Assembly (NCBI RefSeq): GCF_963662255.1
Contig: NC_085060.1
Coordinates: 9,983,630 to 10,047,629, forward strand
Source of the DNA: Cinclus cinclus
Taxonomy: Eukaryota > Chordata > Aves > Passeriformes > Cinclidae
DNA: 64,000 nucleotides
Reading direction: 5' to 3'
The translations under genes were made by a program, and so were the position numbers. The notes beneath the pieces are model-generated. The model saw nothing but the letters and a program-made list of their open reading frames with translations, was not told the origin of the DNA and did no database searches. Positions 49,049-60,451 of this stretch are shown here, piece by piece (position 1 is the stretch's first letter; each line of letters starts with the position of its first letter).

Positions 49049-52000
49049 CTGAGAGAAAACAGACTTAATATTAAACAAGAGGTGACCACTGTGTTTGCTA
49101 CAGAAATAAAAGACACTCCTACATCATGGCAAAGTGCCACCTATAAAAACTGGCCAGAACGAGCAGGCCAGCCCTCATCTTAGAGGCAATGAAGGGCATG
49201 CACCCCATCTATGTATGGGAGTGATGTGCATATACACACATAAACACATCAAATATTTTCTACAAAAAGGAAAAGGATGTGTACTTTTCTCTTAAATGTG
49301 AAAAAGATGCATTAACACATCAGCAATGCCTTGCTGCCTACACAGTGGGGACTAAACTGTCATGATACTTGTCTCTTTTACTGGAGCCCTACCATCCTCT
49401 TCTCAGAGTCCTCCATCCCTGTTTATATTCAAAGGTCAGAAGTTTTATGTAATTTTTCTTGGTCTCATCATGAGTTTGCAAGCATTCCCAAAAATGTGGC
49501 ATTTACTATTGCCAGTTTTAACTGAGGGGCCATCTTTCTGGCTCCATTGTCTCAGTTTTACAAGGTCATTTCCAGTTCTTTCTCCTCATGCCTTACCTGC
49601 CATCTCCAGTTAAAATATGGGGGAAGATTACCAAGAGAAAAATGTGCATAAATTCAGAGAAAATTTAAAGCCAGAAGCTGACAGAGGCTGGAAGAAGCAA
49701 AGAGAGGAGATAGCTGTTTCTTTTCTCTGGGGTTGCAACCTGTTTCAAAAGCCCACAGTTTCAAAAGCCCCTGGGTTTCAAAGCAGGATCTTTCAAGTGC
49801 CTGTGCCATTGCACTCCCTGTCTCTGTTTGTGACATGTGCAGTCACAGTATTTTAATGAAGCCCAAAGCCCAGTTTTTAATGCAGACACTTGTGCTGGGG
49901 CCTGGATTTCTGCAGCTGACATGACTCTAGGGAACAGCTTTCATTGCAAATAAAAGTCAGAAAAATGTTTCTTCCCTGACAAGCATTTTAAGCAAGTAGA
50001 ATCCACTGTGGCACAGCACGTGCAAATAACTAAGACACAGCTATGAACTAGATATCATTCCAGGTTGATTACAAATTAAAGTGATGTACGGGCACATGCT
50101 GTAGGCTCACTCTCCTGTTATTGCTTCACACATTACAACAAACATTTATTGGTAGTGGAATTAACTTTACCTTGACAGCTCTTTGGGAAGAAAGGTGTTT
50201 ACATACATCTGTAGCATGGGCCCCTAAATAACCAAGCTCCAGAGTGTGCTGCTTGCTGCTACTCCACATCACTGCATCACCAAAGTCCTGAACTAAGCAT
50301 TTCAGAAAGCAGGATCCAAATCACTGTCAATCCTCTGCCATTCCACAAGAACAAAATCGACAGAGAGGGCAGCAGCAATTTGACATATCTTGCATGAAAA
50401 CTTTGGGACTGGTACAAACATCTGGGGGCACAGCACATCCAAGAGTATAAACCCTCCCCAGATCATGATCCTTGTGCAGCAGCAGAGTCTGTATTCACGC
50501 TCACTCTGAACAAGCCTCCAAAGCAGATAAATGGGCCCAATTCCATCTGCCTCTGCTGAGGCCAGGGGAGGATCAACCAACTACATATTACTCGTCTGTA
50601 TTTTTATAGCACTTGCTATGTGCTTCTTAAACAGTGAGTAAAGCTGAAAATTCTTTTCAGTTTATATGTACCTTCCTCCTTACCATTTGCTCACTCAATC
50701 CTCAGCCTCCATCTGTGTGGAGCCAACATGCCCACCATGCCTTATGCCCACCTTGCTGCTCAGTCACACTCTCTGATGGCGAATTCCTCAGGGATGTTAG
50801 TGCAGCCAGCACTACTGCACCAGCCAAGTCAGCAGCAAAAGGGTGGATTCCCATCTCAGTGGATAAAATAGATTTTTAAAAAAGAAAAAAAAAAGTCCAG
50901 CCAACTCATGCTAGCTAGTCATGGAGAACTTCCAGATAAACATTTTGACATGATGAGCTACAGCAGCATGGAAAATCAGTGTTAGCAAAGGCAGAAGCTT
51001 CTTGCAAATTGTGTGCTTTACTAACTTCTGGACCCACTGGAATGCCTTACATTCTTCAAGTCCCACAGAAACATCAGCCAGCAGGCTGCCTTAATTTCTA
51101 TGCAGCAAAACAACACACCTGAGTTGCAAGTCCCGAAGATTTAATTGAGAAACCAGGTGTACAGTGATGTTGTGCCTCACCTGCCCCTCCCATATTGCCC
51201 ACAGAGACAGAGGGCCCCAGCTAGGGGAGGGCAGGAGACAACAGAGAAAACCAAGAGACAGAAAAAAGCTCAGATCCAATTGGTGAAGGAATCCAATATA
51301 AATTATCTGCAGAGACACTTTGAAAACATTCAGTCCAAGCACATCTTTCCCAAAACCTGTAGTATTCCACTGGAGACCAAAAAGAGTAATTCAGATCTGA
51401 CTCCATGCTACAAATATTCCCAGCACAATTTGCCTTTATATACTTTGGGAATTCAACATAAATCTCAACAACTAATTCCCAAACAGAATGTTTTTAGCAC
51501 GTGGGTGATCTCCAGCATGTGGAATCTTCCGAGAACTTCACAACATCCATATGTCAGATTTTTATATATGGGTGCTCCATAAGGCATATGGATTGCATCA
51601 CTTCACAGCTGCTGATAATAGTTTAAGAAAAAAGGTACAAAAAGCCTGGCTTTCCTACAGCTGAAGTACCAGGGCCATTTTTAAAATGTTCATCAAGAAC
51701 CCACAGACCAGTGTCACAAAGAAATTACCCTCTAAAGAGCCCAGCTCACACCATGGCTGAGGCGCTTCAGCCTTTTGGGAGCACTTCTAACTTTTCTCCC
51801 AAGTCCCCAAGACAAAACCTTAGACTGCAGCATGGGACAGTGATTCTCATTGCCCCAGTGAGCAGGGAGGGGAAGCAATCCAGAAGTTATCACAAATCAC
51901 AGTCTCTCCTCATCTTCTTCATCACCATCATCTTCCCAGGTGCACTTCAACAAGCCAAGGTCAGGCACACCCTGCTCTCTACCCTTCCTGAACAACCTCA

Positions 52001-52057
52001 AGGCAAGAGCAAGTTCTTGCACCTTCTCACCCTTCCTGCAAAGATGGTTTTCCCTCC
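49049..52057. other. Unique non-coding stretch, no gene recognised
   Basis: Open frames up to 145 codons (51145-51582, +) without family resemblance. No repeat recognised. The right end directly abuts the second LTR. Confidence 0.55.
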
Positions 52058-52216
52058 TGTGTTTGTTTTGCACAGCCTGGTTTTTGGTAGTGGGAGGGCC
52101 ACAGAGGTGGCTCCTGTGAGAAGCTGCTGGAAGCTTCCACCATGCCCAGCAGAACCAGTCCCTGATGGCTGTGAAGATGGACGTGCTGCTGGCCAAAAGT
52201 GGGCCAGTTAGAGAGG

Positions 52217-52230
52217 TTGGTATATACCAA
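52217..52230. repeat. Perfect 14-bp palindrome in the second LTR
   Basis: TTGGTATATACCAA is its own reverse complement. With a two-base interruption the symmetry extends to GAGG on the left and CCTC on the right (52213-52236). It lies just upstream of the TATA-like element. It could be a protein-binding site or chance; in the family as I recall it, this segment is not palindromic. Confidence 0.85.
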
Positions 52231-52247
52231 TACCTCTGTGATGACAG

Positions 52248-52254
52248 ATTTAAG
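52248..52254 (+). promoter_or_regulatory. TATA-like element of the second LTR
   Basis: ATTTAAG within GACAGATTTAAGAAGAAAA. It occupies the place of an ATATTTAAGAAG motif remembered from related LTRs and is the only TATA-like candidate upstream of the repeats apart from the palindrome's own TATATA. If it is the promoter, the 39-bp array would lie in the transcribed R region. Confidence 0.35.
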
Positions 52255-52440
52255 AAGAAAATCAAAACAAAGGGAACACAGTTTTTTCTAGCCAGAGAAG
52301 AGGAAGAGGTGAGGATATGTGAGGGAAAGGAACACGGCGGCACCAAGGTCAGTGCAGGAGGGGCAGGAGGTGATCCAGGTGCCAGAGCTGAGATTCCTCT
52401 GCAGGCCATGGTGAGGAGCATGGGGAAGCAGCTGCAGCCC

Positions 52441-52831
52441 GTGGGGATCCATGGGGATGCAGAGATCCACCCACAGCCCATGGGGATCCATGGGGATGCA
52501 GAGATCCACCCGCAGCCCGTGGGGATCCATGGGGATGCAGAGATCCACCCACAGCCCGTGGGGATCCATGGGGATGCAGAGATCCACCCACAGCCCCTGG
52601 GGATCCACGGGGATGCAGAGATCCACCCACAGCCCGTGGGGATCCACGGGGATGCAGAGATCCACCCACAGCCCGTGGGGATCCACGGGGATGCAGAGAT
52701 CCACCCACAGCCCGTGGGGATCCATGGGGGATGCAGAGATCCACCCACAGCCCGTGGGGATCCATGGGGATGCAGAGATCCACCCACAGCCCGTGGGGAT
52801 CCATGGGGATGCAGAGATCCACCCACAGCCC
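52441..52831. repeat. Minisatellite, 10 copies of a 39-bp unit
   Basis: Units start at 52441, 52480, 52519, 52558, 52597, 52636, 52675, 52714, 52754 and 52793. Each reads like GTGGGGATCCATGGGGATGC, then AGAGATCCACCCACAGCCC. Unit 8 carries one extra G (40 bp) and so shifts the frame. Units 5-7 share CCACGG where the others have CCATGG, which points to duplication of a block of units. Within each unit the first 20 bases are themselves a doubled 10-mer. Thirteen codons per unit keep several frames open on both strands (for example GIHGDAEIHPQPV on plus), which accounts for the long but meaningless ORFs here. Confidence 0.97.
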
Positions 52832-52961
52832 GTGGGGAAGGTGCCCAGGCTGGAGCAGGTGGATGCCTGGAGGATGCTGTGATCCAGTGGGAGATGGATC
52901 TCTCTCTGATGGAGAGAGAGGGCCCTTGCTCCCAGGCAGGACTGCACCCTGTGGAAAGAGT

Positions 52962-53180
52962 GACTCGTGTCACAGCAGTTTTGGGAGGAATGTCTGCCTG
53001 AGGAGAGACTCATCTTGCAGCAGTTTTGGGAGTTTGCCCGTGGGGGGAATTCACGTTGCAGCAGTTTTGGCAGGACTGCTGCTCGTGAGAGTGAACTCAC
53101 ACAGAGAAGTTCACAGAGAACTGTCTCCCATGGGAGGGACCCCACGGTCTCACAGGGGAAGGATTCCTCTCCCAGAGAGC
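52962..53180. repeat. Degenerate 40-46 bp tandem repeat in the LTR
   Basis: Related units start at about 52962, 53007, 53047, 53093 and 53138. Each opens with a GACTC/GAATTCAC-like start. Most continue into GCAGCAGTTTTGGGAGGA-like sequence and a CCCGTGGG or CCCATGGG end. The units are far more diverged than those of the 39-bp array, so this is an older, inherited part of the LTR family. Confidence 0.6.
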
Positions 53181-53326
53181 AGAAGAAAACCTCAGGTGAC
53201 AAAATGACCAAATCCCCAGGCCCTGTCTCCCTGCACTGTCAGTGGGAAGGAGGGAGGGGCTGGGGAAAAAAGGGTGTTTTTAAAGGCTTATTTTACTTCT
53301 CATTACCCTCCTCTCATTTTGTTATC

Positions 53327-53332
53327 AATAAA
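53327..53332 (+). terminator. Polyadenylation signal of the second LTR
   Basis: AATAAA in GTTATCAATAAATCC, about 180 bp before the 3' end of the LTR, in a T-rich context where related LTRs also have it. It would define the R/U5 boundary shortly downstream and could still end transcripts that enter from the left. Confidence 0.7.
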
Positions 53333-54534
53333 TCCACTTTGCACCTCTAAGTTGAGCCTGTTTTGCCCTTGGAATGTTTCCCCCTGGTCCTTATCTCACC
53401 CATGAAGCCTTCATTCATTTTTTTCTTTCCTCTGTCCAGCTGGGGGAGGGGAGGGTGAGAGAGTGACTTTTGTGGGCGCCTGGTGTTTGGCTGGTGTCAA
53501 ACCATGACATCTCCAAACTACTATCACTGAAGACCTTGGCTTTGCCCACATGGCTGGGCACATTTTTCTAGCGCTGTCACCTACTCATATCTCCTGATAA
53601 ATCACTGCCCTGGTACCAGCATCCCTGGCTCACTTCCTTGTTGTTTTGAGCCGAGAGCTATTTAACCAACAGGAATTGAGCACACATAAAGTTCTGTGCT
53701 GTGAGAGAATTTTATTTTTGTTGTACCTCAAAAAGGCATGTTTCTGGTTTGTCAGGCAGGTTTCATTTACATAGACTTGCAGCACTTGCACACAGCTCAT
53801 TTTATTCTCAGCTTGCCTCCAGAGTGGCTGTAGGAGTGCATCCATATGGCCAGGGCTTTGGAGCTAAACTGGAAGTACCAAAACAGAGATGCAACTTCGA
53901 TACAATTATATGCACTGCTTCGCTTTCCACATTGGGAAGCACACACCTGCCCACTCCTACCACATCCACAGAGGAACACGTGGTACCAAAGGGCTCCAAG
54001 TGGCAAAGCAGGAAGAGCCAGGATCTGCTGCTGCTCTGCTGCTCACACCATGCCAGCCTTGGGGAGCTCTGCAGACAGCAACAGCTCCACAGACCTACAT
54101 CAGCCATCACACCTATGGCTGCCAGAGAAATCCTGTCACCACCTTTCTGCAACCTAAGGGTTGCAGGGAATAACTAAAGATATGGAGCACCTATGACTTT
54201 CTGTCTCTTGACCCTCATTAAGTGGGCACTGAAACTCTGCTGACATCTCTCCAAAGACAGCCTGGGTCACTCATCAGCATCCTCCATGCAGATGGCCACA
54301 GCACCCAGCTGTGAGACCCTCACAGGACAGGCTCACCAGGACTCTCCTGTAGGCAGCTAAGAGAGCCAGGCACAACTTACAGTGGAAGTTTCCTGTGCTG
54401 AAATGACAGAAATGCATTGGTCTGCCTCCAATCTCTGCACTGAATTTTACCTGCAGAGCATAACTCCTCCAAATGCTCTGAAAGCAATAAAAGCTTTCCT
54501 ATTTTTTAATAAGCTTGCATTTTAAACCACTTCA

Positions 54535-54576
54535 TACATATATAGGTATATGTTTGTCTGTGTGTATATATATATC
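54535..54576. repeat. TA/TG microsatellite-like run
   Basis: Imperfect alternation of TA and TG (TACATATATAGGTATATG, a GTCTGTGTG stretch, then TATATATATAT). Alternating purine-pyrimidine DNA of this type is prone to length change. Confidence 0.85.
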
Positions 54577-57500
54577 TCAAAACATAAAACAAATTGAATT
54601 TCTCAGTGAAGAGTGAAAAATGGAAATACCTAAGACTATATCTCACAAGCCAATTCATCTCTTCAGAACTTGAAGTTCAAAAATTCACAGTAAGAAATTT
54701 GATAAGCAAATTTAATGACTTTGTGCAGACATATCTACCTCCTTTTATATTGCCTGTGATCAGATGACAGACACTCCTTGCTGGATTTTTTAGGTATTTG
54801 CTCATTTGCATACACTCCAGAATAACCCATTAAAGGCTGCTTTTTCTTGACAAACTTTTGCCTCTAATAAACGGCCAACTCTGCTGGCCTGACTTCATGT
54901 CAGTCCTTGGTCCTGACAACTCAATTAATTCATTTAATTTATTGATCAAGCCCATGGCAAAGGCGTGTTCCTCATTAATTTGGATTTTTATCACCCTTAG
55001 TTATAAGACTAAAGGCCTTCCTAAATGTGAAATTTAGTTAGCAGCTTCCATGCTGTCCATCCAAAAAGCTACTTATGAAGAGGAAAAGTTGGAGACTAAA
55101 AATGACTCAGTGATTTTAAATAATGTCCAAGTTGAAGTCATTTGCTTGTTTCACCAAAAAATGCATTGCAAAGCAATATGGAATCCTCAAAAATTTATTC
55201 TGAAGACTGTCTCTTCCATTGGACTATGCTCTGTTATATTTGTGTCACTTGTAGCAAACCAGACAGTTCTATTTGTGCAAACTGTGACAATTATTTCACT
55301 TGGAAAGTGCAAATTATTTAGTGCTACAATACTTTTTGGATGACTTATTAATATGGACATACAACCTTGCAGTTAAAAATAAAACATACAAGTAAGAAAA
55401 CCATAGACTGAATCAGATAAATGAAAGACCAGCCTAGTCTTTAAATCTAAAATTAACAAATCACATTCAGATGGAAGATATTCAAGTAAGTCAATTCCCC
55501 TGCTACCTAAGCCCCAAAGTGCCCTTCCTTCTACAATCAACCAGAAGCTGTTACAAATTGGCAGGAAATTATAAGCCTAACCAGCCAGATCAGAAAGCTG
55601 ACATACCACACACCCTAAACATTAGCCTAGCTGTTTGCAATATCACAGCTCTCTACAGCCACATCTGTTTGCTGAATGATGCAAATGAGGTTTAACTCTT
55701 GCAATAGTCTAGTCACTAGGGGATAATCAGAATACTGTTTCTGTGCTAATCACTTCTGGTGTTTTTTGCCATAAAACCAATTTGTTCAGGGAAGCTTGAC
55801 TGAACAGATAGGGACAGGTAGACTGGACAGAGGTTAACTGGTCATGTCGTAATTGCATACAGTTTAATTTCTAGATATGAAACAGAAATGCTTTTTTAAT
55901 AGGATTCTGGTCATATCATTTTAGCATTAATATGCTGGATACTTTACAACTGTCATTTAATTTTGTTTCTAATATGTTTTTAAACTGGTGGCAAGCAGGA
56001 TGAAAACATTATCTATAAATCTACCCAGCATCTGAAATCACCTGAGTTTTGTGAGCAGCAAGTTGGGGAAGAGGCACCAACTAGTCAATGTGTATATTTT
56101 CAGGTTGTCTTCCATCAGTATGTTTGCCTCTACATCTCAGTTTGCTCCAGAAGGGCATCTGTGCTCCTGCAGGATGCCTCACCACTGGTCATGTCTCCCC
56201 CTGCGAGGCAGGGAGTGCAGCAGCATCACTCTGCTCAGCCCCCGGGGACACACAGTCTGCAGGCAAACTGAGCAGTCTCATCCAGATGGAAAAATCAGAT
56301 TACAATCTTTTTTTATCCCAGCCTTGAGTCTGTCTAACTCTGGCAGGTAGCAGTCTAGGCTAACACATTATTATGCTTAATTCCTCTTACAGAGCAGAGA
56401 CCAACTGTTACTATTTCCCCTTACTGTGCAAGTTTTAGGAGGGACAAGTCCAGATCCACATGGCATTGCCTCTCATCTCACAGGAGCTGCACACCCCCCA
56501 GCACTTAGTGTGTGCTGCACACACGTTGGCTTTGCACAGGGAGAGCTCTGCATGGCTCTTCCCACCAGAAGGGACCACAGCCCCTAGCTCTGCAATTTTC
56601 ATTACAGACCCCAGCAGTGGAGCTGCCTGCTCCAGTTTCATCTCTGCCAACAAAGGACAGCCTTGTCCTGGTCCCCAGCATCAGCAGAGATGCAGGGGAA
56701 TCCTGCAGTGGAAGAATCCTGCACCTTTGGCCTGCCCTAAGCTAAGCCCTCAGTGCTGGGGCTCCCCAGCTCCACCGAGCCCAAGTCCCACAGGCAGAGC
56801 CAGAGCTGGAGCTCCTGCTCACCAAGGGTGTGTTCATGAGTACATGTCAGAAAAAGGAGGCACATGCACCTTGCAAGCAGGTCTCTCTTGAATTTTTCAT
56901 CTCTGAACAGCTTTAACCGTATCTCCTAATTAAAACTCCACTCTTTTTTAGTCTACAGATCCAGATGAAGAGAGCATGGAGTCTGCAAGCTGTCTGTTTA
57001 CAGCTTTTGTTTACCACAAATCACATTATGAATATCAAAAAGTGCATTTTACTATCCAGGGGATGGGGTTTTCAACCTCTCAAGACCACCAAATTACTTC
57101 TGACAACAAAGAACATTCTGAAATTAACTTTGAAAGGTGTCTCTGTTTTATTAAGATGGAGGAAACAAAAGTGATAGTTCATGCCTCATTTCTGTCCCTG
57201 AGACATGGAGGATGGATTCCTGTACAGGACCTTTACATAGCTCTGGCGTGGTGCAAGAGCCTGGAATTGAAGAGTGCCTCATTTATAGTAATTACATTTA
57301 AAAGTGGGTAGCCGAGCTTGAGTTGTGACAAATGCACAAAGAGAAAAACTGGATGTAATGATAGAATCTACAGGATGCTGCATTCCTGAAGGGCCAAAAT
57401 TAATTGCTCCTTTCCACCCCTTCTCATTCCCCCCAGTTCTGCATGGACACAAATTATAGGGCAGTAAGTGCATCTGTATTCACACACAGCAAATCACATC

Positions 57501-60403
57501 AGCCATCAAATACTGCCCTGCACTGTAATTCCAGTGGAACCACAACACACATGTGCATGGAAAAGAGCTGCCCTGCTCCTCCTCTCAGCCTTGGACATTC
57601 CCAGGCCTGCTTTCCTCAGATACTCCTGCTCAGCAGGGAGAGACTGGCATTTGATGCAGGGGGACATTCACTACAGGCTCCCTCCTCAGGGTCAGGAGAA
57701 ATTTTCTTTGCCTTGCACCCATTTAGCAAAGTGGGAAAACAACATCTTATTAGAGCACACACAAAGCACAAGTCACTAATTGGCTCTAATCACATTGCTG
57801 TAAACATTGACAATAACCCAGCATTCAAAGCCTCCCTGTTGGGTGGAACTCAAAGGGATTTGCAAGACCTAAAGCTGTGCCACAGCCACGGTTCAGCTTT
57901 GACCACAGCCTGCAAGTGGCTCCTGCAGCAGAACCATTTTCTGGCACCTGCTGAAACACGGACACAAATTCACACCTGTGAGGACAGGGTTGGATGGATT
58001 TTCCATTGCAAATTTCTCCTAAAGCATATAAAACTCACTTACACACAAGAGAACATAAAATAACCCAAACCTAGGAACTGGGGAGATGTGCCACTTTTTG
58101 ATGTTAATAAATGAGATACAAAATAATGAGCTATAAACAGCTGTAGTCCTGATTCTGCTTCACTGTTTCAAGGGCAAATCTAGGGCAAAGACAACAACGC
58201 ATCGCCACCTTCATAATATACAAACATGGGAAATTTTTCTTGTCTTCTAACCCAAGGAAGAGGATGGGTGCCATCCTTAGATTATTATTTCAAAATCTGC
58301 TCAGGCTGAAGCTGCCTAAATGTAGGTGTTTTTGTTAAGCAGCTCAAAATTTGGCCCAGCCTCAGTTCTCACAGTGGAGTCTGCTTTCTGCTCACAGGCA
58401 GCATAAACAATACCTTTGTACCCCAGTGGTATTTAAAAATTACTTGGATCCCTCTATAACTTAGGCATGTAAGTAACTCAGGCAGTACTCAGCTATCAGA
58501 AACTCCCCCAGTATTTCAGCTACTCAAGGATATTTTTGCAAGAGTATTAGGAATTGTTAAAACTTTTGGTATCCTGAATTCACAGCACTGCAGTGTACAT
58601 AAAATTAATTTTAATTAAAATGATAAAATGAATAGAAAAAGCAATAGAAAAAACCAATTTTTGTAATTAAAGTAACGCAGAAAAAAAAAATTGCTTAAAT
58701 GGTTCCACAACTAAGTTTTGTAATATTATGCCATTTCAAAGTTACAGGGTTTAGAAACTAGGTTGCACTTTTAAGAGACTCTTTAATAATTCAAGACCTT
58801 TCAAGGTCAGAGAGAAAGCAGTGATACAGTGATTTCTCTTCTGGAAATTTGAGAGCTCTGTTTATTTTTCTCATATACATGCATACATATTCCAAGAGTT
58901 ACCATGGGCTCTCAACAGTCAGGGTCAACATGTTAACTCAGTAGAACAGCCTACTACAATGTACCTGCAGCTTGACTTCAAAGCATCACTTTTTGTAATA
59001 TTCAGTTTGGTGCACCCTTGATAACAGGGTCAGGTAAGTTCTACCCCTTCAAATTCAAGGCAATGCATTCTCCAGAAATGTTGGCATGACCAATATTTTT
59101 TTCTCTGGCTCCTCTGAAATAGTTATTCAATATTTATTTTCAGGATTGCTTTTTCATGGTAAAAACTTAACCTACCTCTAAAGTTTCTGAAACCCTTTTT
59201 TCAATATGTTTAAATGTTGTTTAGTGTAGAAGGGACCCAGTCTCTGAAGCTTTTAAATGCTACTCCAAGGAAAACAGTAATAGTACCTATTGCCTGCAGA
59301 AAAACATAAATAACTCCCAATTAACTGTCACTGAAGCACAGCTTCAGTTTGAGATTTGGAGGATTGAGTACTTTCATGGGAGTGTTCAACTCCCAAGAAA
59401 TCAATCACATCATTGCAAAAGCCATTCAGAGCAAGTAAGGAAACTTTGGAGAATTACAGAGCAAAAAACTACTCAAGTAAGTATGAGCATGAAAAAGGCA
59501 TCTGATACTTCATGGAGAGCTACAGAACAAAGTAAAGCTCCTTATAACAGGGGTGAAAAATAAAATGCACAGGTAGGCTACACAGAATAACATATTGACA
59601 CTTTCATACAAGCACTGGGCAAAGAAATGGGTGAGGGAGACCCTTCCTTATCTTGCCTTACATTCCAACATCTGCTTTGACAAAGGAGCGTTGAGGAAAC
59701 CTTTCTTCCTTCTGTGCTAAAATACCTTGGCTGGCTCCTGTTAGAAAAAGATCATTTTGAAAGCAGCTTCTTGAGAGTCCAAACATCCAAGCTGACATTC
59801 ATGCAATTAAAAGCCAATCCTCCAACTGTATGTGGACACAGACTAGAAAAAGTGCTGGCATGCCCAAAAGCAAATTCATATTCAAATTCAGACATACTGA
59901 CAGCAAATTACCGACACAACACTGCTCAGTGAGGGAGATCACTCCCCCTTCCAAGCAGTTGCCTGCTAGTTGGCCTCTCTGTTCTGCCTCCAAAGAGCCA
60001 AAACACAAGTTCCCTCCCTCTACCTGATGTTAGGAAAAGTCAATTCCCTTTTAGGAGACAACAACTAGAAAGCAATAGGACCAGGCACATAAAATCAGTG
60101 CAAATGTAAAAGGCACAACCCCAGTAGATCCCTCTTTCCTGTCGTTTATCACAGAATTAAGAATACTGATGGAAAGCTCTCTGTTAAGTTTATTTGGTGT
60201 CTTTATACATTTTTAAATGTTATTTTGGTAGGTTTGTTTTTGCATGGATCTGTCAGTGTGTTATGTATAAAATGACAATTCAAGTCTTAAGCTATCAGCC
60301 TCTTTCTGCCAAGTGACAAGTAGCGGATGCTTAAAAAAGTCTCGTGGCATTCCAGAGAGCTAAAGAATAATGAGTCACAATCTCAAAAAAAACCCTAAAA
60401 TTA

Positions 60404-60451
60404 TTTTTTTCTTTCCCCCTTTCTCCCTTTCTTCTTCTCCCACCTTCCTCC
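60404..60451. repeat. Polypyrimidine tract ending in CAG
   Basis: Thirty-eight uninterrupted pyrimidines (60404-60441), one A, then nine more pyrimidines, followed by AG at 60452-60453. It looks like a very strong 3' splice acceptor on the plus strand. The sequence after it stays open in one frame to about 60620, but there is no convincing donor and no recognisable product. A plain low-complexity tract is the default reading. Confidence 0.85.

Larger units (their letters stand above)
52058..53509 (+). mobile_element. Solo LTR of a passerine endogenous retrovirus
   Basis: Begins TGTGTTTGTTTTGCACAGCC and ends GTCAAACCATGACA, giving TG...CA termini. It is flanked by CCTCC (52053-52057) and TCTCC (53510-53514), a target duplication with one mismatch. 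The internal order matches an LTR I recall as abundant in songbird genomes. That order is GGTAGTGGGAGGGCCACAG near the start, AGAAGCTGCTGGAAGCTTCC, a TTTAAGAAG element, then repeats containing CAGCCCGTGG. A further set of repeats with GCAGTTTTGGGAG follows, then a TTTTACTTCTCATTACCCTC stretch, AATAAA, and a GTCCAGCTGGGGGAGGG-type end. No internal viral genes and no second LTR are present, so this is a solo LTR. Its own tandem arrays make it longer than a plain copy would be. Confidence 0.85.

Noticed and set aside
52165..53211. Plus-strand 278-codon and minus-strand 307-codon frames over the second LTR
   Set aside because: The 39-bp unit is 13 codons, so every frame without a stop in one unit stays open. 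The 1-bp insertion in unit 8 breaks continuity. No viral gene motif is present.
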